DNA of 7,884 bases from positions 1 through 7,884 of the forward strand of contig URYY01000103.1 of the NCBI GenBank assembly GCA_900552245.1. The letters run 5' to 3'. Source of the stretch: an uncultured Opitutales bacterium (GTDB taxonomy: Bacteria > Verrucomicrobiota > Verrucomicrobiia > Opitutales > Intestinicryptomonadaceae). Of this stretch, positions 1 to 5,621 are shown piece by piece. Position numbers and translations under genes: made by a program. The notes under the pieces were generated by a model that saw nothing but the letters and a program-made list of their open reading frames with translations, was not told where the DNA came from and searched no databases. How positions within the stretch are numbered: position 1 is the first letter of the stretch; every line of letters starts with the position of its first letter.

Positions 1-78
1 ATTCTCTTTGCCCTCTTTTTTTTCTCCCATTCCACAATCTTTGACGTAGAGCGAATTATATTTTGCGGCAATTGACAT
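1..78 (-). CDS. Candidate gene start, truncated by the left window edge
   Basis: On the minus strand an ATG at 78-76 opens a frame that stays open to the window edge, 26 codons. It begins MSIAAKYNSLYVKDCG and continues with a Glu/Lys-rich stretch; a second in-frame ATG lies at 30-28. I do not recognise the product. A perfect TATAAT reads on the minus strand at 60-55, which would suit a start at 30 better than one at 78. A second minus-strand frame is also open here (see the 1-284 entry), so only one of the two can be real. The piece is too short to decide, and the call rests only on an open frame with a plausible start. Confidence 0.3.
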   Translation of the reverse strand, partial: MSIAAKYNSLYVKDCGMGEKKEGKEN

Positions 79-284
79 CGGAAAAGCGCAAGCAGAGTTT
101 GAAATGCGATTTTGCCATGTTTTAATACGTTCTCATAAAGTTGCGCTTTCCGTATAAATATCGCAGCTCTTTTGTAAAGTCCGCAAACGCTTTACCAGTT
201 CGCATAACGCCGAGAATCTTCAATCCTTTTATCGCGGAGAACCTTTAGTATTTCATAGATAGGCAAACGAGTCGATTGATAGAC
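1..284 (-). pseudogene. Possible decayed reading frame, interrupted by one stop
   Basis: The minus-strand frame whose first codon is 284-282 is open to the window edge except for a single TAA at 194-192. Before the stop it reads protein-like (for example LPIYEILKVLRDKRIEDSRR); after it the frame is open for 63 codons to base 1. It has no ATG or GTG start, so it cannot be an intact gene. Between about 244 and 125 a neighbouring frame is also open and reads plausibly (GKAFADFTKELRYLYGK), which would fit frameshift decay. I do not recognise a family. Chance openness is a real alternative for a stretch this short. Confidence 0.22.
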
Positions 285-394
285 TTATCACTGCAACCCC
301 TGCATCTGATAGCTCCTAAAGAGAAACTGTATTTAGAGTGTAAGAGCAAATTATTCTTGTAAAGCGGGCCTATTTTTGAAATTCTAGACAGCCT
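79..394. other. Intergenic region upstream of gcvT, no intact gene
   Basis: All six frames were scanned for stops and no complete gene of convincing length was found. The stretch holds the broken minus-strand frame described separately and a small hairpin pair at 277-311. No tRNA, repeat array or glycine riboswitch could be seen. A clean sigma-70 promoter for gcvT was not found. The best A/T-rich candidate just before the gene (TATTTTTG, 371-378) has no partner at the right distance. Confidence 0.5.
277..311 (+). promoter_or_regulatory. Alternative hairpins in the gcvT leader
   Basis: TGATA (277-281), TATCA (286-290) and TGATA (307-311) occur in order. The middle element can pair with the first (loop of 4) or with the last, where an inner TGCA/TGCA pair (292-295 with 301-304) lengthens the stem. 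The two hairpins exclude each other, as in a leader switch. Stems are only 5 bp, or 5+4 bp with a bulge, no T-run follows, and the distance to gcvT is over 80 bases, so chance is quite possible. Confidence 0.2.
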
Positions 395-1444
395 ATGGGC
401 AAATTGACTGCACTTGCTAATTTACATAAATCGCTAGGAGGCAAAATGGTGGACTTTGCGGGTTGGACGCTGCCTGTGCAATACACCGGCATAATTGAAG
501 AGCACATGTCTGTGAGAAAAGCCTCCGGAGTATTTGATGTCTCGCACATGGGGGAATTTCTAGTCTGCGGCAAAGATGCTTTGCCCTTTCTAAATTACGC
601 GCTCACAAATTCGTACACTACCCTCAAAGACAACTGCGCGCGCTACGGAATACTCTGCGACGATGAAGGCAGGGCCTTGGACGATTTATTCGTGTACAAG
701 CTAAATCCGGAAGTATTTTTCATAGTCTGCAATGCGGCAAATATCAAACGCGATTTTAAGCGTCTAAGTTTTGTAAAAGAGCAGAGGAATTTTGAAGTTA
801 AAATTGAGGACCAATCCGACATCTGGTCGTTACTTGCCCTTCAGGGGCCCGATACTAACAAAGTTTTAGAAAAATCACTCAACAAGGATTTTTCAGCCCT
901 AAGTCGCTTCTCTTTTTTAAGGTTCGAAAATCTGTATATAAGCAGAACCGGATACACCGGCAGCGACGGCGTGGAAATTCTCGTAAAAAATGCCGAGGCC
1001 GAGACCTTGGCAAAGGCAATATTAGACGCCGGAGCAAAGCCCTGCGGGCTGGGCGCGCGAGACAGCCTGCGCCTCGAAGCGCAATACCCCCTGTACGGCC
1101 ACGAACTTAGCGAAGACATAAATCCGCTCGAGGCCGGGCTAGGTTGGGCGGTAAAATTCGACAAGGATTTCGCGGGGCGCGATAAACTCTTGAAGGAAAA
1201 AAGCGCCGGTTTAGAGCGGCAAGTCCTATTTTTTAAAGTTTTAGACAGGCGCATGGTCAGAAGTGGCGCCGAAATTTTTTGCGGGCAAGAAAAGGTTGCG
1301 AGAGCCCTCTCCGGAGCGTGGTCGCCCATTTTGAATGCGCCCATAGGCTCGTGCATCGCAAAAAAATGCAATTTTTCAAAAGAATTGTTTGCCAAAGTCA
1401 GAGAATCTCTTATTGAAGTTGAGTTTAAAAATAAATTTTTATGA
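395..1444 (+). CDS. gcvT: Aminomethyltransferase, glycine cleavage T protein
   Basis: GcvT transfers the aminomethyl carbon from the H-protein lipoyl arm to tetrahydrofolate, giving 5,10-methylene-THF and ammonia in the cytoplasm. The 349 residues are slightly shorter than the usual 360-370. Family landmarks run in order: KMVDFAGWTLPVQY (17-30), FDVSHMGE (47-54), the LDD motif whose Asp96 corresponds to the catalytic aspartate, NAAN (113-116), RTGYTGSDG (184-192), then GLGARDSLRLE and a late SPILNAPIG. An in-frame TGA at 377 precedes the ATG at 395, so this is the first ATG available. No Shine-Dalgarno is visible. The stop overlaps the gcvH start by four bases (ATGA), implying translational coupling. 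No gcvP lies nearby, so the P protein must be encoded elsewhere. Confidence 0.98.
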   Translation: MGKLTALANLHKSLGGKMVDFAGWTLPVQYTGIIEEHMSVRKASGVFDVSHMGEFLVCGKDALPFLNYALTNSYTTLKDNCARYGILCDDEGRALDDLFVYKLNPEVFFIVCNAANIKRDFKRLSFVKEQRNFEVKIEDQSDIWSLLALQGPDTNKVLEKSLNKDFSALSRFSFLRFENLYISRTGYTGSDGVEILVKNAEAETLAKAILDAGAKPCGLGARDSLRLEAQYPLYGHELSEDINPLEAGLGWAVKFDKDFAGRDKLLKEKSAGLERQVLFFKVLDRRMVRSGAEIFCGQEKVARALSGAWSPILNAPIGSCIAKKCNFSKELFAKVRESLIEVEFKNKFL

Positions 1445-1803
1445 TTAAGTACGCAAAAGATCACGAATGGATTAGCCTCGACGAAGCGGGTTTGGCAACT
1501 GTAGGAATAAGCAACCACGCGCAAGAGTCGCTGGGCGACATCACTTTCGTGGAATTGCCCGAGGTCGGCAAGGTTCTGGCAAAGGGCGAATCTTTTGGCG
1601 TAGTAGAATCCGTAAAGGCCGCGAGCGACATCTATATGCCCGCAAGCGGAAAAATCGTTGCGGTAAACGAACAGCTCGAAGATTTTCCACAACTTCTAAA
1701 TAGCGATCCCGAGGGTCTGGGCTGGATTATAAAAATAGAGCTAACAAGCCCTGCGGAGCTTGAGGAATTGATGGATAGGGAAGACTACTTAAAATCGCTG
1801 TAA
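1441..1803 (+). CDS. gcvH: Glycine cleavage system H protein
   Basis: GcvH is the small lipoylated shuttle protein that carries the aminomethyl intermediate between the P, T and L proteins. At 120 residues it is close to the usual 125-130. The lipoylation site is plain: FGVVESVKAASDIYMPASG with the modified lysine at K59. The N-terminal KDHEWI and the late NSDPEGLGWIIKI are also family hallmarks, and the C-terminus ends in the usual acidic Tyr-containing helix (REDYLKSL). The start overlaps the gcvT stop (ATGA at 1441-1444), so it is fixed by context. The next gene begins six bases after the stop. Confidence 0.98.
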   Translation: MIKYAKDHEWISLDEAGLATVGISNHAQESLGDITFVELPEVGKVLAKGESFGVVESVKAASDIYMPASGKIVAVNEQLEDFPQLLNSDPEGLGWIIKIELTSPAELEELMDREDYLKSL

Positions 1804-1809
1804 GCAATT

Positions 1810-2181
1810 ATGAAAAATTTTTTAAAAGCGTTTTTGCTATTGCCCCTGCTTGCGTTCTCGGCCTGTTCAAGCGAGGTTGAAAACCCCACGCGAATGATAT
1901 TTGTAGATAGCATACCGCAGGGAGCGGAAGTAATAGTAAATTCCTTTTCGCTAGGCAAGACACCAATTTCAATAGAGGTCGAGGCAACTGATGACGGATA
2001 CTTTCCAAAGAGAACTCAAATAACAGCCATAGCGCAATCCAAAGAGTTATTTACGCAAGTTGTCTCGTACCCGCCATACTCGCCGGCAAATCCAGCTCTA
2101 AGCGAGATTCCCGAGACGATTACCTTTGATATGAGAACATCAGCGGCCCAAAAGCAACAGGCTGGGCAGGCTGGAGAATAG
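1810..2181 (+). CDS. Small PEGA-domain lipoprotein of unknown function
   Basis: This 123-residue protein starts with a basic-hydrophobic signal (MKNFLKAFLLLPLLAFSAC), and Cys19 is the likely lipidated residue. The lipobox is imperfect, with Phe at -3 where Leu/Val/Ile is usual, but Ser-Ala-Cys and the following Ser-Ser fit a lipoprotein. Residues 34-52 match the PEGA pattern (IPQGAEVIVNSFSLGKTP), a small beta-rich fold found on many surface proteins. The rest is a possible beta region with a Tyr/Pro-rich stretch and a Gln/Ala-rich tail. It sits six bases after gcvH and 12 before the TrpB-like gene, so it is probably co-transcribed with them, although a cell-envelope protein has no obvious link to glycine cleavage. 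No Shine-Dalgarno precedes the ATG. Its specific role is unknown. Confidence 0.82.
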   Translation: MKNFLKAFLLLPLLAFSACSSEVENPTRMIFVDSIPQGAEVIVNSFSLGKTPISIEVEATDDGYFPKRTQITAIAQSKELFTQVVSYPPYSPANPALSEIPETITFDMRTSAAQKQQAGQAGE

Positions 2182-2193
2182 AAAATTTGTACG

Positions 2194-3558
2194 ATGTCTG
2201 ATACTGTAAAATACATTCTTGAAGAGAGCAAATTACCTAAATACTGGTACAACATTGAGGCCGATTTGCCAATAAAAACGCCCTTGGGCAGAAATCCCAT
2301 AACAGGAGAGGAAGTAAAGCCCGAGGAATTGGAGAAAATACTGGCAAAGACGCTAGTTGAGCAAGAGCTCTCAAAAGAGCGCTACATACCGATTCCCGAG
2401 CCCGTGCGCGACATAATGCGCAACTGGCGCCCCTCACCTTTAATGCGCGCGCGCAGGCTGGAAAAAGCTCTGAAGACCCCGGCAAAAATTTATTACAAGT
2501 ATGAAGGCGTAAGCCCATCGGGTTCGCATAAGACGAACAGCGCACTGGCTCAGGCCTTTGAAAACAAGCGTTGCGGCACAAAGAAAGTGACGACCGAAAC
2601 CGGAGCCGGCCAATGGGGCTCGGCCCTGGCTCAAGCTTGCAACATATTCGGCCTGGAGTGCCGCGTGTTTATGGTTAGGTGCTCCTACGACCAAAAGCCC
2701 TACAGAAAGGCGCTAATGGAGCTGTACGGTGGTTCCGTAATAGCATCCCCTAGCAATGAGACAAAAGTGGGCCGCGAGATACTGGCAAAAGATCCAAACT
2801 GCCGCGGCTCTCTGGGCATAGCAATTTCCGAAGCAATAGAGGAGACGATACTGGGCAAAGACACGAAATACTGTCTGGGCTCGGTGCTAAACCACGTATT
2901 GCTTCACCAATCGATAATAGGTCAGGAAGCCCTCCTGCAAATGGAGATGGCAAATGACTATCCGGACGTAGTAATCGGCGCGTGCGGCGGCGGCTCAAAC
3001 TTTGCGGGTATAGCCTTCCCGTTCTTGGGCGAAAAGCTGCGCGGCGGCAGAGACGTAGAAATTATAGGCGTAGAACCTGCCGCCTGCCCCAGCCTCACTA
3101 GGGGCAAATATGCGTACGATTTCGGAGACATAGCGGGCACCACTCCCCTATTGAAGATGTATACGCTCGGAAGTCGCTTCATTCCTCCTGCAGTGCATGC
3201 AGGCGGGCTTCGGTATCACGGTATGGCACCGCAAGTGAGCAATGTTTACAAACAGGGCTTAATGAAGGCGGTGTCAGTCCAGCAGCTCGACGTGTTTAGA
3301 GACGCCGTCTTGTTTGCGAGGTCTGAGGGTATAGCTCCGGCTCCCGAATCCTCACACGCGATATCGGCGGCTATGGACGTAGCTAGAGAGTGCGCAAAGA
3401 CCGGAGAGAGCAAGACTATATTGTTCAATCTATCGGGACACGGGCACTTGGATATGGCAGCCTACATCGAGTACTTTGCGGGCAACCTCAAAAATTACGA
3501 CTACCAGCAGGAGGAGATAGCCATGGCTTTATCCTGCCTGCCTTCATGTAAGGACTGA
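2194..3558 (+). CDS. trpB: Tryptophan synthase beta chain-like protein, TrpB2 type
   Basis: This PLP enzyme of 454 residues is of the longer TrpB2 branch rather than the roughly 400-residue TrpB1. TrpB joins indole and serine to make tryptophan. Visible landmarks: N-terminal WYNIEADLP, the RPSPLMRARRLE stretch, the PLP lysine in GSHKTN (K113), the catalytic-type glutamate in TETGAGQWGSA (E135), the phosphate-binding CGGGSN (264-269), GVEPAACPSLTRG, HAGGLRYHGMAP, and the C-terminal NLSGHGHLD. TrpB2 proteins have poor contacts with TrpA and often act alone on free indole or as serine deaminases. No trpA or other trp gene is near, and the operon neighbours are gcvT and gcvH, which fits a link with serine/glycine metabolism (inference). 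The ATG follows an AT-rich leader ending TACG, with no Shine-Dalgarno. Confidence 0.93.
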   Translation: MSDTVKYILEESKLPKYWYNIEADLPIKTPLGRNPITGEEVKPEELEKILAKTLVEQELSKERYIPIPEPVRDIMRNWRPSPLMRARRLEKALKTPAKIYYKYEGVSPSGSHKTNSALAQAFENKRCGTKKVTTETGAGQWGSALAQACNIFGLECRVFMVRCSYDQKPYRKALMELYGGSVIASPSNETKVGREILAKDPNCRGSLGIAISEAIEETILGKDTKYCLGSVLNHVLLHQSIIGQEALLQMEMANDYPDVVIGACGGGSNFAGIAFPFLGEKLRGGRDVEIIGVEPAACPSLTRGKYAYDFGDIAGTTPLLKMYTLGSRFIPPAVHAGGLRYHGMAPQVSNVYKQGLMKAVSVQQLDVFRDAVLFARSEGIAPAPESSHAISAAMDVARECAKTGESKTILFNLSGHGHLDMAAYIEYFAGNLKNYDYQQEEIAMALSCLPSCKD

Positions 3559-3587
3559 GATTCGCAAGGTGCGACAACATAAAAGTG

Positions 3588-3602
3588 CGGCAAATTTTGC
3601 CG
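3588..3602 (+). terminator. Weak hairpin after the TrpB2 gene
   Basis: The inverted repeat CGGCAAATTTTGCCG lies 30 bases after the stop of the TrpB2 gene and is followed by TTTAAAATC. The usable stem is only about 5 bp and the T-run only three, so termination here would be partial at best. Confidence 0.3.
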
Positions 3603-3631
3603 TTTAAAATCCATAAAATATAAAAAATGTA

Positions 3632-3659
3632 TTGACGAAAGGAATAAAAGGGGTAATTT
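3632..3659 (+). promoter_or_regulatory. Candidate promoter for rplM-rpsI
   Basis: TTGACG (3632-3637) is followed after 16 bases by TAATTT (3654-3659). The -35 is good (5 of 6 to consensus) and the -10 weak (3 of 6). Transcription would begin about ten bases ahead of the rplM ATG. The site fits the need for a separate promoter after the TrpB2 gene. Confidence 0.35.
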
Positions 3660-3668
3660 TCCTCTTTT
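3646..3668 (+). promoter_or_regulatory. Hairpin directly ahead of rplM
   Basis: AAAAGGGG (3646-3653) can pair with CCTCTTTT (3661-3668), eight pairs including one G-U, around a 7-base loop. The T-run continues to 3670, nine bases before the ATG. It could be a weak terminator of the upstream operon or a leader element of the kind that L13 binds in other bacteria. It overlaps the candidate -10, so both cannot act in one transcript. Confidence 0.28.
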
Positions 3669-3677
3669 TTCTTAAAG

Positions 3678-4103
3678 ATGAAAACGACAGTAGCCAAGAA
3701 TGAAGAACAAAAGCAGTGGTACGTTGTGGACGCTAGCAATCAGGTCCTCGGACGTTTAGCCGTAAAAATTGCGAACGTGCTGCGCGGTCGCTATAAGCCG
3801 ACATACTCCCCGCACGTTGATTGCGGAGACCATGTCATAGTTATAAACGCAGAGAAAATCCGCGTCACGGGCAAGAAGGAAACAGATAAGGAATACATGT
3901 TTTACACGGGCTATGTGGGCGGCGAAAAGTATGTAAAGCTCAGCGAGTTCCGCGCGCGCAAGCCGGAATTCATCATACAAAACGCAGTTCGCGGAATGCT
4001 TCCCAAGAACAGGCTTGCAAGCGCTATGCTAAAAAAGCTCCACGTCTATGCCGGTGAAAATCATCCGCACGAGGCTCAGCAACCCAAACCCTTTAACTTC
4101 TAA
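3678..4103 (+). CDS. rplM: 50S ribosomal protein L13
   Basis: L13 is an early-assembling protein of the large ribosomal subunit. The 141 residues match the normal length. Family features are the N-terminal WYVVDASNQVLGRLA, the YKPTYSPHVDCGDHVIVINA segment, and the signature GMLPKNRL (106-113) followed by LKKLHVYAGENHPHEAQQP. It is followed after 12 bases by rpsI, the conserved bacterial gene order. The ATG has an AT/pyrimidine-rich leader and no Shine-Dalgarno. Confidence 0.98.
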   Translation: MKTTVAKNEEQKQWYVVDASNQVLGRLAVKIANVLRGRYKPTYSPHVDCGDHVIVINAEKIRVTGKKETDKEYMFYTGYVGGEKYVKLSEFRARKPEFIIQNAVRGMLPKNRLASAMLKKLHVYAGENHPHEAQQPKPFNF

Positions 4104-4115
4104 TTTTTTATTACG

Positions 4116-4511
4116 ATGAGCGAAAAAGAAGTATTTACATCAGTAGGCCGCAGAAAGACTTCGTCGGCGCGCGTTAGACTTTCCAATGGCACGGGCAACC
4201 TAACTGTAAACGGCAAGCCCTTGAACGAGTACTGCTACTCGGACGCATTGGTAACGGCAGCTACGCGCCCCTTGGTTGTAACGGGCATGCAAACTTCGGT
4301 TGACGCCGATATCAAGGTAAGCGGCGGCGGTTCCTCCGGTCAGGCGGGTGCAATAAGCCACGGTTTAGCTCGCGCGCTCCAGAAGATGGACGCAAATTTG
4401 CGCACTGTTTTGAAGAAGGCGGGCCTCATTACCCGCGACGGCAGAGCCAAAGAGCGCAAAAAGTCCGGCCAGCCTGGCGCACGCAAGCGCTTCCAATTCT
4501 CAAAGCGTTAA
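4116..4511 (+). CDS. rpsI: 30S ribosomal protein S9
   Basis: S9 is a small-subunit protein whose C-terminal tail reaches the P-site tRNA. At 131 residues it has the usual length. It shows VGRRKTSSARVRL near the N-terminus (10-22), the signature GGGSSGQAGAISHGLARAL (70-88), and the basic tail ending FSKR with the invariant terminal Lys-Arg. It is co-transcribed with rplM, and a strong terminator follows about 40 bases after its stop. The leader ends TTATTACG before the ATG, again without a Shine-Dalgarno and similar to the leader of the TrpB2 gene. Confidence 0.98.
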   Translation: MSEKEVFTSVGRRKTSSARVRLSNGTGNLTVNGKPLNEYCYSDALVTAATRPLVVTGMQTSVDADIKVSGGGSSGQAGAISHGLARALQKMDANLRTVLKKAGLITRDGRAKERKKSGQPGARKRFQFSKR

Positions 4512-4551
4512 TTTGGTTACTTCGAAAGAGTTTTGGAAAATTAAAAATTTT

Positions 4552-4579
4552 AAGGCAGAGCTTAGGTTCTGCCTTTTTT
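4552..4579 (+). terminator. Intrinsic terminator of rplM-rpsI
   Basis: AAGGCAGA (4552-4559) pairs perfectly with TCTGCCTT (4568-4575) around an 8-base loop, and six T residues end the structure (4574-4579). This is a standard rho-independent terminator at the end of the ribosomal operon. Confidence 0.9.
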
Positions 4580-4680
4580 GTTGCAAGAGTGGACCATTGT
4601 TTTACAAGGCTTAAAATCTATCACAGTTCAAGGCAGGCCAAAGATACGTAAATTCCTGAAAAAATAGGCAAGTAAAAAGC

Positions 4681-4716
4681 GAATTTAGGCTATAAAATAA
4701 AACTTTGAATTTAGGC
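4681..4716 (+). repeat. Direct repeat GAATTTAGGC, two copies
   Basis: GAATTTAGGC occurs at 4681-4690 and 4707-4716, start to start 26 bases, each followed by an A/T-rich tract. A shorter related element (TAGGCA) lies at 4665-4670. Spacing of about two to two and a half helical turns would suit a regulator-binding site, but no regulator is known. Confidence 0.45.
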
Positions 4717-4768
4717 AATATAAGCCCTCATCTTATTTAAATTGAGATACACAGGGCAAGCGAGCCGA

Positions 4769-4783
4769 ATTAAAATATTTAAT
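4769..4783. repeat. AT-rich palindrome, left copy
   Basis: ATTAAAATATTTAAT has 6-base arms around a 3-base centre. It shares its first 12 bases with the right copy at 4900-4911, and the two flank the hairpin at 4835-4890. In AT-rich DNA short palindromes arise easily. Confidence 0.4.
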
Positions 4784-4834
4784 CAAATATTAATATATTG
4801 AAACAATAGAAAAATATTAGTGTCAGTTGGAGCG

Positions 4835-4890
4835 TTAGACTCTTTATAAGGCGCTTGTCGCACTCGTCTATGCGCTTTGCAAGAGTCTGA
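4835..4890 (+). ncRNA. Strong hairpin, candidate structured RNA or leader element
   Basis: TTAGACTCTT (4835-4844) pairs with AAGAGTCTGA (4881-4890), ten pairs with one G-U. Inside it AAGGCGC (4848-4854) pairs with GCGCTTT (4872-4878), seven pairs with one G-U. Only a small internal loop separates the stems, and the terminal loop is 17 bases. The sequence is more G+C-rich than its surroundings, and ATTTT follows, so a small RNA ending here or a weak terminator are both possible. It lies 90 bases ahead of the ECF sigma gene. It is not a tRNA, and I do not recognise an RNA family. Confidence 0.4.
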
Positions 4891-4899
4891 ATTTTCGCG

Positions 4900-4916
4900 A
4901 TTAAAATATTTTTAAT
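4900..4916. repeat. AT-rich palindrome, right copy
   Basis: ATTAAAATATTTTTAAT has perfect 7-base arms around TAT. It lies just after the strong hairpin and just before the candidate sigma-gene promoter, where an operator could act. Confidence 0.4.
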
Positions 4917-4928
4917 TTGATAAGATGC

Positions 4929-4956
4929 TTGATTTTTCAAATGAATAAACAATAAT
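4929..4956 (+). promoter_or_regulatory. Candidate promoter of the ECF sigma operon
   Basis: TTGATT (4929-4934) is followed after 16 bases by AATAAT (4951-4956), matching the sigma-70 consensus at 4 of 6 and 5 of 6 positions. The start would lie near 4963, giving a leader of about 18 bases without a Shine-Dalgarno. It would place the strong hairpin upstream of the transcript rather than in it. Confidence 0.4.
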
Positions 4957-4980
4957 TCCCCGCTTAATATTTTTATATTT

Positions 4981-5619
4981 ATGGACGCGATATCAAAAGC
5001 AGCAGAATATGCAGACTCTGCAGATGAAAATAAAATCTGCGAGAGCGCCGATTTTGACGCCGCCATAATAGAGAAAGTTAAGGCGGGCGACGTGCACGCC
5101 TTTGGAGTGCTCACAAAAAAATACAGAGAGCGGATTTTTAGCGTCATATACAACATGCTAAGCAACAGGGAAGACGCTATGGATCTCACGCAAGATGTCT
5201 TCATAAAGGCTCTCACATCAATAAAATCTTTTAAGGGAGACTCTGCATTTTACACATGGCTTTACAAAATCGCGGTAAATAAATCCATAACTTTCTTAAA
5301 AAAGAGAAGGCTGCGCAGATTTTTTAGCTTTGAAAATCTAGACGACGAAGTCTCAAACTCAGAACTAGTAGAGAAGCTCACGGCTAGGGGCTTTAGCGGT
5401 AGCAAGGCGGCAATAATTAACGAATTGAGAGAAAAATTGAACGAAGCTCTGCAAAATCTGTCAATAGAGCATAGAACTGTTGTTGTACTCTACGAGATAG
5501 AGGGCTTAAGCCACGCACAGATAGCCGAAATTATAGGAGCAAAGGAAGCGACTGTGCGAAGCAGGCTTTACTACGCAAAGCAGCAGTTGCAATCTATGTT
5601 GAAGGAGTATATAAAGTAA
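4981..5619 (+). CDS. RNA polymerase sigma factor, ECF (sigma-70 group 4) type
   Basis: This 212-residue protein has the two-domain plan of extracytoplasmic-function sigma factors. Region 2 spans about 41-110, with DLTQDVFIKAL (68-78) and the FKGDSAFYTWLYKIAVN core (84-100) that binds core polymerase and melts the -10. Region 4 covers about the last 60 residues, with LSIEHRTVVVLYEIEGLSHAQIAEI and the helix-turn-helix end ATVRSRLYYAK, which reads the -35. An acidic N-terminal extension of some 30 residues and a longish linker between regions 2 and 4 make it slightly longer than the minimal form. The next in-frame Met is residue 59, so the ATG at 4981 is the only workable ATG start. The next gene begins two bases after the stop, the usual sigma/anti-sigma layout. 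Target promoters and the inducing signal are unknown. Confidence 0.95.
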   Translation: MDAISKAAEYADSADENKICESADFDAAIIEKVKAGDVHAFGVLTKKYRERIFSVIYNMLSNREDAMDLTQDVFIKALTSIKSFKGDSAFYTWLYKIAVNKSITFLKKRRLRRFFSFENLDDEVSNSELVEKLTARGFSGSKAAIINELREKLNEALQNLSIEHRTVVVLYEIEGLSHAQIAEIIGAKEATVRSRLYYAKQQLQSMLKEYIK

Positions 5620-5621
5620 CC

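Larger units (their letters stand above)
4580..4980. other. Long AT-rich intergenic region before the sigma factor
   Basis: No intact gene was found in 401 bases. The region contains three TAGGC-plus-A/T elements (4665, 4686, 4712), two of them within a perfect GAATTTAGGC direct repeat (4681-4690 and 4707-4716). It also has two AT palindromes (4769-4783 and 4900-4916), a strong hairpin between them (4835-4890) and a candidate promoter (4929-4956). TTGCAAGAGT also occurs twice (4581-4590 and 4877-4886). This density of structure suggests regulation or a small RNA rather than filler. No tRNA-like fold was seen. Confidence 0.6.

Noticed and set aside
41..62. Plus-strand TTGACG with TATATT as a promoter
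   Set aside because: The spacing is only 10 bases, too short for sigma-70.
371..378. Bacteroidota-type -7 element TATTTTTG ahead of gcvT
   Set aside because: It matches TAnnTTTG but no TTTG-like partner lies at about 19-21 bases upstream; the nearest TTG is only 11 bases away.
1..394. Glycine riboswitch ahead of gcvT
   Set aside because: The conserved aptamer core elements are not found; GCGGAGAACC near 234 is only a superficial resemblance.
841..1692. Long minus-strand open frame of 283 codons opposite gcvT and gcvH
   Set aside because: It lies fully antisense to two unmistakable genes, has no recognisable motif and a biased Ser/Arg/Leu-rich composition expected of a shadow frame.
4779..5216. 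Minus-strand open frame of 145 codons over the sigma gene start and leader
   Set aside because: Half of it is antisense to the clear sigma region 2, and the rest is AT-rich leader with the hairpin; no domain is visible.
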